A stretch of 64,000 nt of DNA from NCBI RefSeq assembly GCF_023159225.1, contig NC_063176.1, positions 11,420,963 to 11,484,962 on the forward strand, given 5' to 3'. Positions 10,898-22,365 of this stretch are shown here, piece after piece. Under the pieces are notes generated by a model. That model was not told the origin of the DNA and ran no database searches. It worked only from the letters and a program-made list of their open reading frames with translations. How positions within the stretch are numbered: the first letter of the stretch is position 1; each line of letters begins with the position of its first letter. The DNA comes from Perognathus longimembris pacificus. Its lineage: Eukaryota; Chordata; Mammalia; Rodentia; Heteromyidae. The position numbers and the translations under genes are program-made.

Positions 10898-12095
10898 AAC
10901 ACGCATCCTACCTATGCAATCTCTGCAAGCCCTTCCAGATAGCACGGAGGGCCTTGTGAATCTTCTGAAACTGGTTCTATGCTTTTTTGTGCTTTGTTTA
11001 TTTGCTTATATTCTTGCTTATATTTACTTCAAGAAAAACAGTTCATTTTCTGCTATAAGTATTGAAAGCACATTTTCACACATAAACATTTGAACTTAAT
11101 GTGGAATCAAGAGTATTTGTACAGTATATGACTCTTACAATTAAAACACATTTAAAAGTGGCAGGGTACATTTGGATGGTGGTGAAGAGAGCCTGAGCAA
11201 TGGAGGAGGAAAAGTGGGGGTACCTGTGAATCTGTGGAGTCTTGCAGGAATTTTGACAGCATACTATAAAACATGCCCTGAAGGATGAAGGTTTTAAATC
11301 TATTTCAGGGTGAATGTCATTATGGGTGAAGCGTGCCTTGGGTAGATGGAGACTTCATTCAGAAGACTCAATGTATATGCTTTGCTACTGAGAGGGAAAC
11401 TTTGACTCACAAGGCCAAGGGGAAATAGAAGACAAATTCTGAAAGCTCAGGCACCTGTTAGTGAGGAAAAGTGTCCTTTCAGACAGATGCTGTATTCCCA
11501 ACTCAGGGAATAAAAGATGGAGCTAAATTGAATGTCTTTATCTGATTGTATTTTTCCTGTTAAACACTCAGTTTTATTCTTCAGGTTGGATTCTTTACCT
11601 CTACTTACTACTGTTATTACTAACTAGGAATTATGTACAAACATTAATGTACAAGCTGCAAAAGTAGCAAAAAGGGGACACAAATGTGTAGTGCCAGGAG
11701 TTTACGAGGACAAAAATTAAAATCCTACACTGTATTAACAAAGGAATTTTCATTATGTTTTCCCAACATAATAAGATCAGCATTGGAAAACATTTCAAAC
11801 ATATATTTACTTAGCTGGCTGGAGTCTGTGAGTTATTGTAGGTGTGGTCATTCTCAGAGGCCTAGCATTGCTGGTGTAACTGTGAACTCTGCTGAGGGTC
11901 TAATGCATCTTGGTCACTCAGAGCTTCTCTGAATTCTGTTACAGCTTCAGGGCCTTGGCTGATATAAAGCAGTGGCTTTGATGGAGAGAAAATAGAGGAC
12001 AAATATTGTCCTTACCTCCCAGGAGTCTGGCCTGTGGTAATTTCCCCCAACAATGTAAGTGAAAGCAACAGGGGATTTAAAGATCTCTTAATATG
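10898..12095. other. Unassigned sequence
   Basis: No named element. 11160-11520 is purine-rich with ordinary complexity. The plus frame 11684-11932 has no recognisable domain. Confidence 0.5.
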
Positions 12096-12099
12096 AAGC

Positions 12100-12690
12100 C
12101 AACAAGTAAGAATTTGTAAGAAAATGGAAACACTTGGAAAAAGTATATTAACTGAAGTAAGCCAGGCCCAAAAGGTGTGTACACTCCGTGGTTTCCCTCA
12201 TTTTTAATAATTAGTATATGCCTATGTTAGTCCTAGCAGAGGATCACAATTGTCCAATAGCTATATACATATGACCATATAAAATGATACTAATCAAAAT
12301 GAACTCCCTGAGATGGAGACAAGAAATTTTTCTCTCTTTTTTGTGTGTGTGCCTTTTACAGTTATTTCTTATTTCTCCCTTCTTTCATTTTTCCTCTCTC
12401 TGGTTTATTCCCTGTAGTCACTGTTTCTGATTTGGGTACTCTTTGTCTTGTATATAAGTTTATCTGATTTGGGGAAGGGAAGGGGAATCAAAGAACTGGT
12501 GGGACAGAGGGTTAACAGTGATTCTCACTAGACAGGGTGTTGGAAATGAACTTTACAACTTGGGGGAAGGGAAGTCAGCCAGAGGGAAAGGAGAAAGAGA
12601 AAACGAGGAAGAGAGTAACATGGCGGAAAATAAATGTACTCATTACCTTACTCATGTAACTGTAACCCCTCTGTAGAGGAAAATAAAGTA
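12100..12690 (+). mobile_element. L1 3' end, older 3' UTR type
   Basis: It begins in the ORF2 C-terminus (nucleotides for a SEVSQ-like run near 12150, then 'ggtttccctcat' and a 'taataattagtatatgcc' stop region). It runs through a 3' UTR with 'gatttggggaagggaagggg' (12468-12487) and ends near 'ctcattaccttactcatgta'. The 3' UTR is related to that of the L1 at 10447-10886 and differs from the young type at 6021. Confidence 0.75.
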
Positions 12691-14084
12691 AAACATCACA
12701 TCTCCCACAATGGTCAAAGTAAGTCATCAGAATGTTCCAGACTTAGAAAGAAAAGAAAGAGCATCAACTCTTCAAAATATAACTACAAATTACTCAGCAA
12801 AAAGCATGTCTATAAGAGTATATCAGCTGATCTGCTGTTCTATCATATATGGGATTATATTTTATGCATTTGCACAAAACCTAGTAACAACATCCCTATA
12901 AATTAAATGCTCTGAATTTTTATCTGAAAATCAAATGTATTATGCCTATAACATGATTGTAATAGAAGCAATTTATTAAATGCAATTTAAAGTCATTTAC
13001 ATGCCACTCACTTTTATACTATCACTGTGGAATATTAACAATGTGCACCTGTGGGATTGGGCTCTTCTGCAGCCAAATGAGGAGTAAAGTGTATTCGTCT
13101 TTCTCTTATTATAATTGAATTGTGTTATTTGTCATCCTCAGCCAAGGTCATCCTACCTCTGCTTCTATCTTGGCAGAAATCTAATAGTATCAAAAAAAAA
13201 AAACCCAAGCATTTAATAGCTGTATTTGTTTTTGTTGTTTTCCATTTTTCTCTCCTTACATTTTAATAAATGAAAATTCACATCAGACCTTGGAGTAATG
13301 AATTAGAATGCCTTCCCTAGTATATGACTTATTGATGGTGAAGTCATTAACCTTTCATTAAGACTTGATATAAAATAATTCCCTCCATATATCTATGTTT
13401 ATTGCTCAAGCCACAAGGGAGACTATATCAAACAAAGGAGAGCATGGCTTTTAAAACACATTTGCAGCTCAGAGACTTATAAAATCTGGAATTATCTCAT
13501 TTTCCTTCAAGTTTTTCTATATCACAATGAAAGAGACAAATTGGATATCTACTGTGACTCACCTACATTCAGGTAGGATAAACTGAGGTACGGATTTGTA
13601 ACATCTGAATAAAGAGGTAGGAATAAATCTTACATTTTGGTAACATATAAGAATTTTGCCATTTTAATCAATGCCATTCCTAACTTTATACATGTTTTTA
13701 CTGTTCTATAACATCACTGACACACTGTTTAAGAAACTCAGTGATTTTAAAACAGACATTGTCATGACTTCTGTAAGCCAGAAAAGGTATATGGCCTTTA
13801 TAGAAGACCATTTCAAAGATTTTGTCTTGTTATGTTAGAGTCAGAGCATTGATGTTTGTGTGATCAGCATACAGCCGTTGACCAACATACAGATAGTATG
13901 TTTCACCTTACCTTCTGCTTTGATTTTACTTCTCTTTGAAAGAATTCAACTTCCTGGGACTGCAAAGAGCAGAAGATTCTCCTGAGGATAATTCAGTGTG
14001 CCATGTTACCACTGGCCAGTGCTGGTGGCATCTATCAATCTCTAAAGTCAAAGAAGATCAAAACCAACATGAAAACGATATTTT
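12691..14084. other. Unassigned sequence
   Basis: Mostly AT-rich with no recognised gene. An A run lies at 13192-13203. The 61-90-codon plus frames at 12634-12906 and 13936-14121 overlap repeat edges or show no family match. Confidence 0.5.
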
Positions 14085-14160
14085 CTTTTTTTTATTATTC
14101 AAATTTTTATTATCAAACTGATGTACAGAGAGGTTACAGTTTCATACGTTAGGCATTGGA
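14085..14160 (-). mobile_element. Very short L1 3' end
   Basis: After a T-rich run, 'caaatttttattatcaaact' and 'gatgtacagagaggttacag' are the last bases of the young L1 3' UTR read in reverse, ending at 'gcattgga'. About 70 bases of 3' UTR are present, an extreme 5' truncation. Confidence 0.85.
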
Positions 14161-14289
14161 TTTTCTATTACAAAATGTGCTTCATTCCTTCAAGACAGCA
14201 GTGGTGAAGGTCACAGCAAAGTTTTAGGTCTCCTCTGCCCTAACTCTTTCACGTTATTTCTTTGTTTTATTGACTTTGGTATGGGGAGG

Positions 14290-14510
14290 AAGGACTGGTA
14301 CTAGAGTTTGAATTCAGGATCTTGTACTTGTTTAACTAGCTCTCATAGTTGTCACATTTTACAACCTGGCTTTTTGATGGTTATTTTAGAAGTGGAGTTT
14401 TCTGACTTTACACCTGTACTGTTTTTGAACTACAATCCTCTATATTGCATTTTTCCTGAGTAGGTAAGATTACAGGCATGAGTCTCCAGTCCCCGGCTTC
14501 CTCCTGCAAA
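14290..14510 (-). mobile_element. Diverged B1-ID SINE
   Basis: The reverse strand shows the ID core and B-box complement ('gtttgaattcaggatcttg') and then the B1 half complement ('tgagtaggtaagattacagg', 'catgagtctccagt'). Divergence is high and no duplication was found. Confidence 0.7.
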
Positions 14511-14593
14511 TTTTTAATAGGGATAAAGTAAATCTGGAACAATCTAAATTTGAAGATTGTGCTATTCTTACAGGATGATGATTGATGATCATT

Positions 14594-14807
14594 CTTTTTT
14601 TCTTTTTTCTTTTTTTGGCCAGTCCTGGGGCTTGAACTCAGGGCCAGAGCACTGTCCCTGGCTTATTTTTGCTCAAGGTTAGCACTCTGCCACTTGAGAC
14701 ACAACACCACTTCTGGCCATTTTCTATATATGTGGTGCTGAGGGATCAAATCCATGGCTTCATGTATATGAGGTAAGCACTCTTGCCAGTAGGCCATATT
14801 CCTAGCT
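14594..14807 (-). mobile_element. ID-ID dimer SINE with target duplication
   Basis: The reverse-strand order is A tail (T-rich 14594-14617), B-box complement 'ggggcttgaactcagggc', first ID core complement 'gctcaaggttagcactctgc', linker 'cattttctatatatgtggtg', second ID half 'gaggtaagcactcttgccag' and the 5' end 'ggccatattcctagct'. GATGATCATT occurs on both sides (14584-14593, 14808-14817). This is one of the least diverged SINEs here. Confidence 0.93.
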
Positions 14808-14817
14808 GATGATCATT

Positions 14818-15754
14818 TTTAAGTATAGAAATATAGGTTTCTCTCCTGGGTGATTTGTGAGGCTTTGGTATTTATAAGTGGTAGAATTTTATGACACTTA
14901 CTGGTCAGGTGAGTGAGAGTTAAACATTGCAGCAACTATTGAGATAGATTCCATTAATAGTGCATGCTGCTGCCATCTGTGTTGAGAAATATCCCCTGAG
15001 CTTTAAGGAAAATTATGAGGCTGAAATTATGAGCACTAACTTCTCTTTGGAAGGACAGAAACAGTAGAATAGTACTTGAGTGAAGATTTATTGAAGTGTG
15101 TTACAATTCCTGGCTATGGTATGCATTCCAAAATGCATATTGAGTACCACATGGGATATGAAGTTTGAGGGTAAAAGGCAGAAAGAAAGACAGTATGTGG
15201 TTATTAATGACGAACTTGGCAACATGTGCTCAAGGTGATGGGGGAATATGGGTGTAGTGCCCAATATGTACAAAGAAAGGAACACAGCGGATATTAACTA
15301 ACTGGCATAAATATGCTCTACACAAATAGAAAAAGGTTGAAACATAAAATTCAGGGAGTGAGACTAGGGAAAATATGGTATAAATCTGTTGAAGTGTCCA
15401 CTAGATACCAACCCGAGGGAATGACTACATAATTGGACATGAAATTTGAAGTTAACTAATTATTCACTTAAATTTTTAAAATAAAATTTGAGTCAATCTC
15501 CTATTTTCCCTCTTAGAAAGGGAAACTATGTGGATTAAAATAATGAGCATTGGATTATTTTGAAGCACACAAAAAATAATGTGACCCCAAAATGACTAAA
15601 ATTGATATTGGAAAGTAATAGCAATTGTCAGTTGATGTAAGCCTCTCTTCCAAACTATAAAGCGTTTTGAGTTGACTACTTCTTATTATAAGAACTTAAG
15701 TTAATCTGTTATAAAAACAATTTCGCTGTAGTACAGAAATTGATAACTACAATG
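14818..15754. other. Unassigned sequence
   Basis: No gene or named repeat seen. The short minus frame at 15088-15285 has no family features. Confidence 0.5.
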
Positions 15755-16220
15755 ATTACTGTTAGGGAGAGAGCTGGGAGGCTTCCAGCAGAGAAGGACT
15801 TGGAGAGCAAGGCAGGAGAGCAGAGACGGACTCCAGCAGAGGTCAGAGAAGGACTTGGTGGGAAGAATAGGATGAGCAGAGGGAGTTTCTGGAGTGGAGG
15901 TAGAGGAAGGCTTGGGTGTAGGGGACCTGGGACCCCTCACCATTTCATTGGAGAAGAGTTTAAATCAGTAAGAGTAAAATCGACGTTTCCGAACTCAGGC
16001 CAAGTATGGCGATCATTTACATGATAGTGAGGCCAGATTTTGGTAAACAAACAAATCAGTTTTCTTTAACTGTAAATTAGGAGGCCAGAGAGACTGAAGA
16101 TTAGACCACAGGCAGGCCAATAGTGTGGCTCTGGGAACAGAAAATTTAGAGCCCATTTTGGAAAATTTGGTCTGACTATTGGAGTGGCCTGTCTCCCTGC
16201 TTCAAGTGTCCCCCATGCTT
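15755..16220. other. Purine-rich, G+C-richer block, unclassified
   Basis: Composition shifts to G+A-rich. 'agagaaggacttgg' occurs twice, at about 15790 and 15845, next to 'ccagcagag' repeats, suggesting an internal duplication. The right part contains 'ggcaggccaatagtgtgg'. It resembles ERV-derived sequence in texture, but I found no termini, primer-binding site or poly(A) signal that settle it. Confidence 0.35.
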
Positions 16221-18300
16221 TATACAATGTTTAAATGTATGTAAAGATTACATGGTGCATCATGAGTATGCACAAGTTTATGTTAATAAATTATTTAAAA
16301 GAACAAAACCTACCCAGATAGTTGACCTAATCACAGACAGACATCTTATATTCTGCTTCAGTTTATATTTTTGTCTTATTAAAATAAAGTAAGACGGTAA
16401 GAAATAAGACCAATGCATGGTGTTCCTATTTGGTGTTTTTTGCCTTCTGTATGCATGCAGAACGTTCAGGCTCTTCACTTTACTGGTGACTTTCCTTTAC
16501 CAATATTATTCTTGGTTATTAGATTTCAGACACAGATCATTTATGGTAAAGCAGCCTTGTTCCACACAAATAAAACATCAGTCTTTCTGTTGGTCATACC
16601 TTTAGTGTAAGCAAAATTTTATACTCAGCATCAAAGAAATGTCTACTGTAGCTTCAACATCAATCTTGTTGGTGCAAGCAAGCAAATGTTGCAAATCAAT
16701 GAGGAAAGAAGAGTCTTGACAGCTAATGTGGTTCCAAGTGTTCATCAATGTCTTTTCTAGCGTTCTCAGAGAAAGACAAGAAACGGTGTATATGTGTGTA
16801 TGAGAGAGAGACAAAAACAGACAAGTAGTACATTTTTAATAAGTACTAAACTTTAAAAATCACTTCTCTGAAATAGTTATCACTTGTTCATCTACTCTCT
16901 TTTCCAAAACATTATTTCTGAAATGAAATACATATACAGTTTAGAAGTTTTACCTAGCTTATCATTTTACTGTCCTCACTTTTTAAAATTTTCTACTTAA
17001 TCTTCTCTGAGTAGATACTGTTTGAGTTGTTAATCAAAATAAAACACTAATAGTACTCTAATTCTGCCTCACATCCAACACATAATTTAAAAGAGATTAA
17101 AACATTTCTTTGCAGGTCATTAAGTAGATTTTACGTTAAATGAAATGCAAATCTTGATTGTACAGTAGTTTGTCCGTGGCAAGTACATATATCTGTGTAA
17201 TGTGAATTCCTCTGGTGCTAAGGAATGCAAATACTGTTTTCCCAGTCTTCAATTTTCAGTTTGTCCTATACCAGAGGCAATCACTGTCATGGCTTATCCC
17301 CAATATATATTAGTTGCTTTGAAGTTGCATATCAATCGAATAATGTTTTCACTAACCACAAAATTTACAAGATTCATTCTGATTATTGGTAAGCCTGTGG
17401 TTTGTAATTCTTAGTCCATTAGGAAAAGGAGGATTCAGTTGCAATTTGGTGCCACTATTTGTGGATCAGGTTTTAGATTTTCATTCATTTTTTACTACAC
17501 CCGGACAGTTTCCAAATTTTGCAGATGCTAAGTAAATATGCTGTGGCATTATTTTTTCATATTTTTATTTCTGCTTGACACAAATGAACTAAACCCTGTT
17601 GTTTGTAAGAAGCACCCAAAACTTGTCCAGTATTGAATCATTTTATGTTAGAACCAACGATACATAACATGCCTTTTTGCCTCAAAATATCATCAAGGTA
17701 ATTTTGAAATTGTAATCATCCTAGGTATATGACATGATCATACTTTATTTTAAACATACAATTTTGTGTCTTTGGGGGTTTTAATTAAAATTTGTACAAT
17801 TGTGTACGTTATGTTGTATGTAAATATGAAACAATCTTTAAAGTTTTGTTTCTGTATCTTATTTTTCTCTGTGTGATTTATACTTAGGCTATTGTTTTAT
17901 TAAATGCCTATCCATGTTTTTTTTTTCCAAAATTGCATGAAATATTTGCCTCTTTCAATCTTGTCCTATCTCTGAATTTTTGTCTGAAATCACTATGCTT
18001 TTCCTTCAAATAGGCTTTCTAATAATATCCTTTAATGAGATTAATGGTTTTGGTATGTTACTCTTTTCTCTCTTTTTCTTTTTCCTTCCATAATGATAAT
18101 GGGACTGCTAACAGAGTACAAATGATGTGAAATACAGAAATTACAATGCTACTTGGAGATTATAACAGCTGTGTTTCAGTAATTGCTAGAACAGTTAGAA
18201 AACAACAGTTTATAGACTTTAATACTGACAACCAAAATGACTTGTTAATTTGCAAAAATTGCTTAATTCAGAACTTCCAAAAATGCATTCTTTTGTCATT
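16221..18300. other. Unassigned AT-rich sequence
   Basis: No recognised transposon or gene. Frames of 60-70 codons are scattered on both strands with no domain-like pattern. Confidence 0.5.
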
Positions 18301-18302
18301 GG

Positions 18303-18722
18303 CCAGAGGCTGAGATCTAAGGAGTGTGGTTCAAATCCAGCTTGGGCAGGAAAGTCTGTGAGATCTTATTTTTTTCCTTTGTTCTTGTAAAGCTGATTTA
18401 CAGAGGGCTAACAGTTACGTAAGTAAGGCAAGGAGTACATTTCTTTTGGAACAGTGATAGCCCCCACCCCCATTATCACTCATTTTCTCTCTCCCCAGCC
18501 TCCTCTCTCCTAAATTGTAATATTTGTTTCAAACATAGTGTCTGGTGAGTATCACTGTTACATTTTGAGACTCTTATCTCCATTTAATCACTAAGAAGCT
18601 ACAATGGGTGCTTTGGCTCTAGTATTAGAGAGAGAGAGAGAGATATTTGTGCATAGAAGTTTGATAACAGTGTACTGGTACTGCATTTGAGTCCTTGGAC
18701 TGATACAAAATAATAAAAAAAA
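18303..18722 (+). mobile_element. B1-ID SINE split by an L1 3' end
   Basis: The B1 half 'gaggctgagatctaaggagt' and 'ggttcaaatccagcttgggc' runs to 18369 and is then interrupted. The SINE resumes at 'ctcttatctccatttaatca' and continues through a diverged ID half ('ggtgctttggctctagtatt') to an A-rich end. The interruption is the L1 piece at 18370-18565. A GA microsatellite (18628-18643) has grown at the ID core position. Confidence 0.82.
18370..18565 (-). mobile_element. L1 3' UTR end inserted in a SINE
   Basis: After a T run, 'gatttacagagggctaacag' and 'ttacgtaagtaagg' match the reverse-strand 3' UTR end of the older L1 type. TGAGATCTTAT (18359-18369) and TGAGACTCTTAT (18566-18577) flank it and derive from the normal SINE sequence, so they are the target duplication with one small difference. 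Confidence 0.78.
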
Positions 18723-19235
18723 CATTTAATTGTATGTTAATTTTTGTGGAAATAGATAATATATTGGAGCATACATCATATTTAATATATTCCCAAATAA
18801 GTAATCTAACAGATTATATATTTTTTTCTGACCTCAATAGAAACAGATCAGAAATTGAGGACAGACAGGTTAGGAAACCCTCTGAATTTAACATCTAAAT
18901 TGTATATTTTGAATAAACTGGGGATTGAAGTAGAATTACAAATGATCTATAAGTATATTGAAACAAAAGAAATGTGAAAAAGGAATAAGAAAAGGTTTGA
19001 AATTTATCTAAGCTAGTATTTCAGAACATATGTATAATTTTACATTATTGCATTAGAAAGAAACTTTCAAACAAGCAATATTTATTTAATTTTCATGAAG
19101 ACAGAAATGCAGTCATAAAATTCAATGACTATGATGAAAAATTAAGAAAACTGAGGAAAGGGGAGAATGATGAAAGGATGGTATTCCTAAGAAGTAATTA
19201 TGTTCATATACTACTTCATTGAATAGCAACTCCTT
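18723..19235. other. Unassigned AT-rich sequence
   Basis: Nothing recognised on either strand. Confidence 0.5.
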
Positions 19236-19239
19236 TACA

Positions 19240-19850
19240 AACTTTAAGATTACCCAAAGGACTTCAAGGAAGACCACACTAAAGCCACCAGCACAATTAT
19301 GTTCATCGAAGCACAATTTGTCACTGCTAAAATATGGAACCAACCCAGATGCCCCAAAGTAGATGAGTGGATCAAGAAAATGTGGTACATATACACAATG
19401 GAATTCTATGCCTCTATCAGAAAGAACAACACTGCCCCATTCATAAGGAAATGGGAGGACTTGAAAAAAATCATAGTAAGTGAAGTGAGCCAGACCCAAA
19501 AAAACATGGACTCTATGGTTTCCCTCATAGGGAATAATTAGTACATGTTTAGGCAAGTCATAGCAAAAGGTCACAGTAGCCCAATAGGTATACCCATGTG
19601 AACACGTAAGATGATGCTAAGCGAAATGAATGCCACATTATGGAAACACGTGGTATATCATTGTTGTAATTGTTTTCAACATGCCATGTGAAACCGGACC
19701 ATTTTTTCTTTCATATTCCTTTCCCATAGTTTTACCCCTGCTATCACTGTATCTGATCTTATACCCTGGATACTGTATATGCATGTATTAGAACTAGGGA
19801 AGGGAAAGGGAGTACCAAAATTGAGAGACAAAGAAAGGCCTTCAATGATT
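19240..19850 (+). mobile_element. L1 3' end (ORF2 C-terminus plus 3' UTR)
   Basis: An open plus frame from 19299 to 19541 is the ORF2 C-terminus, with DEWIKKMWYIYTMEFYASIR, then SEVSQTQKNMDSM, ending in a stop after GNN. The 3' UTR follows ('gatgatgctaagcgaaatga', 'gggaagggaaaggg'). The 150-codon minus frame over the same bases is its antisense shadow. Upstream ORF2 is absent (5' truncation). Confidence 0.88.
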
Positions 19851-21016
19851 TGAGATGGAAGATCAATAGCGCAAGTTGATATAGGATATTAATATGAAAC
19901 TTCAGTTGATAAGGGACTTAATGGAACTTACATGAAGACTGGAAATAAGACAATGATCTTCTCCTGTTGTAAGGTGATAAATCAGAATACACATTTTGAA
20001 GGACCAAATCTTAGAGTCTGAATTGGAGAGTTAGCAGTTTGCAGGCAGCCAAGTTTTAGGAAGTCCTGAGGCCCACCAGTACATTTAATGCTGTTAAGAA
20101 ACAGGCCAGAGAGAAAAGAAAAAGAAAAAAAAATATGAACAAAACAATTCACCTCCAATGGAGGAGAGAGAGCTGAAGAGGGATGTCATGGTAATCAGAG
20201 TACAGCCAGAAGACAGGAGACAGGACATGAACACAGAGACACATGGCATGCACGTGTCTGTGCCTAAATAGGTGCAGGGTCAGAGGAAATGCCCAGTCTC
20301 AGGAATTAGACTGACAGGTTCAGCAACCTATAGGCTAAGTGTCCACCCTGTCTCCAGAGATTCTGGCACACCTCAAGATGGAACTTCCCTTTCTCCAACA
20401 TAAAGACAAGAAGCCATAACCTACTATTCACCATGTGACTAAGATGGGGCCAGAAAGACCTGACCTTCTTACTTCATTTTCACACACTTGTAATCAGTAC
20501 TGTGTAAAACGATAGGCATTCATCATAAAATAAATAATAAAGTAAAAGGAACAAAGATCGGGAAGCTTGAAACCTTTATATAATTGGATTTGATATGTAA
20601 TTAATATTAATATTATTAATATTAATCTAACATAGCACATAACCCATAGTGTTTTATATGTCATGTAATATAATAACATTAAAACATATAATAACATTAA
20701 AAATGATCCCTTTAAGTTCATTATATAACATTTACACATATAGAATATATACCACTTTAACTACTAGCTACTGAATTTTGGTGGGAACTACATGTAAGAA
20801 CAGAAGTCTATTGTTATAGAAATTGTTTTGCTTATTATGAGTATTTAGCACATTTCATAGAATGTGCTAATGGTTTCCTGATATTTGTAATATGATAGAA
20901 GAAAATATATAATGCCTATCATGATGAGAAATTAGATCACAGGAGACAAATTAGTACCTAAACTTATTTCCTTTGGCTATATTCAAGTTGAGTCACTATT
21001 GGAATATATAATTTTG
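19851..21016. other. Unassigned sequence with a G+C-richer block
   Basis: 20020-20480 has higher G+C and contains an ATG-rich purine stretch and 'tgtgactaagatggggcc', reminiscent of the U3 motif in the solo LTR, but no termini were found. 20570-20760 is AT-rich with 'taatattaatattattaata' repeats. Confidence 0.4.
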
Positions 21017-21130
21017 AGTGAGGCACGATGGTGCACGGTGGTAACTTCAGCACTCAGAGGAGAGAGAGAGACAGTCAGATCGTAATTGGAGTCTGAGGTC
21101 ACCTTGGAGTACAGTGTAGGTTCTTGACCA
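21017..21130 (+). mobile_element. Diverged B1-like SINE
   Basis: 'ggcacgatggtgcacggtgg' and 'cttcagcactcagaggagag' follow the B1-like 5' half. A GA run replaces the middle, and the copy ends without an ID half. Confidence 0.55.
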
Positions 21131-22067
21131 TACTTACTTTCATGCTCTCTCTATTTAAAAAAAATGACAACCCAAACCTAAAATGAAATGTAGTTTTAGA
21201 TTCTTATGAATAATGCTTTAAAAAATTTGGATGATAAGAAAATTTAGTGAACAAACAGCATTTACTAGTCCTATTTCTCACAAGTGCTAGTAAACAGTTA
21301 CTTTAATTAGCTCAAACTTGATAAGATACTATGAAAACAAATGTGTAAGAGTAAAAGAAAATGATAAAGCTTCATTTTTAAAGATCATAATCTAAATGCT
21401 GTGTGTGTGAATACCCCTCCAAAGATATAAATATGGCATAACACACAGTATACAGAGAACATTTTATACTTTTTGTTAATAACAACTTGGACACTTTGGT
21501 TTATATTTTTTTAAGTTAATCAAGTTTACCTTTTGCTTTAATAATCTGTGAAATAGAACCATTTTAAGATTTTCAGCTCTAATTTGAAATATCATTTCAA
21601 AATGCTTAAGCATTAGGTGAATGATCATGGATGAAAATATGTATAGTTAGTAAAAAAAATGAGAAAGCAGAATTTTGCACTCATAGGTCTGGAGGCAGAA
21701 AAGGATTCTATGTGTTCAAATTAACCTACACACAAAAGCTGAACTCAAATGGAACAGGTATCATAGATATGAATGACACAAAAGAACTTATTATCTATTT
21801 CCCGGTTTCCACAAAGGCAGAGTTATATTTTCAAGTACAAATTGTAAAGTAAGGGTAGAGTGGCTTGAAAGTATAATAAGATCAAAGAATTGTAGAAGAT
21901 CATCAGTAAGCAGAAGCTAAAAACCATGTGTTTTTATTACTCCTTAATCTAGAAGGAAAACATAGAGGAAAATATTTTGATATAGTAATTTATGCTTATA
22001 GTAATTTATGCTTAAAATTTACTCATATATTTTAGGTTATTCTAGTGTGGCTTAACATGTGAACATT
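21131..22067. other. Unassigned AT-rich sequence
   Basis: No gene or named repeat. The plus frame 21631-21852 has no domain pattern. Confidence 0.5.
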
Positions 22068-22138
22068 AGTGTGTATACATGTATACATTATACATGTATA
22101 CATTATACATGTATACATGTATACATTAGTGTGTGTGT

Positions 22139-22172
<34 letters not shown>
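22068..22172. repeat. ATACATGTAT repeats and GT microsatellite
   Basis: Several copies of a palindromic TATACATGTATA-type unit are followed by a GT run of about 40 bases with two interruptions. The GT run abuts the SINE that follows and may have grown from its junction. Confidence 0.9.
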
Positions 22173-22173
<1 letters not shown>

Positions 22174-22174
<1 letters not shown>

Positions 22175-22365
22175 GAAGTGTCTGGGCTTGAACTCAGGAC
22201 CTTGTGCTGTTACTTAGCTTGGTTAGTGCTCTACAACTTGAGTCACATCTCTAGTCTAGATATTTGCTATTTAATTTCAGATGGAACTCTGAATCATGAC
22301 TCCCCAGATCATAGCCTTCTGAGTAGCTATGATTATATTCCTGAGTCAGTAATATCCAGAAAGAT
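22174..22365 (-). mobile_element. Diverged B1-ID SINE
   Basis: 'gggcttgaactcaggacctt' is the B-box complement, 'agtgctctacaacttgagtc' the ID core, and 'ccttctgagtagctatgatt' the B1 half. The middle has small deletions. Confidence 0.75.

Noticed and set aside
15760..16251. GATTAC on both sides of the purine-rich block, considered as a target duplication
   Set aside because: The bases just inside the right copy do not form an LTR end (no CA), and a 6-base match is likely by chance.
19122..19574. 150-codon minus-strand frame
   Set aside because: It is the antisense of the L1 ORF2 C-terminus, which has clear ORF2 residues on the plus strand.
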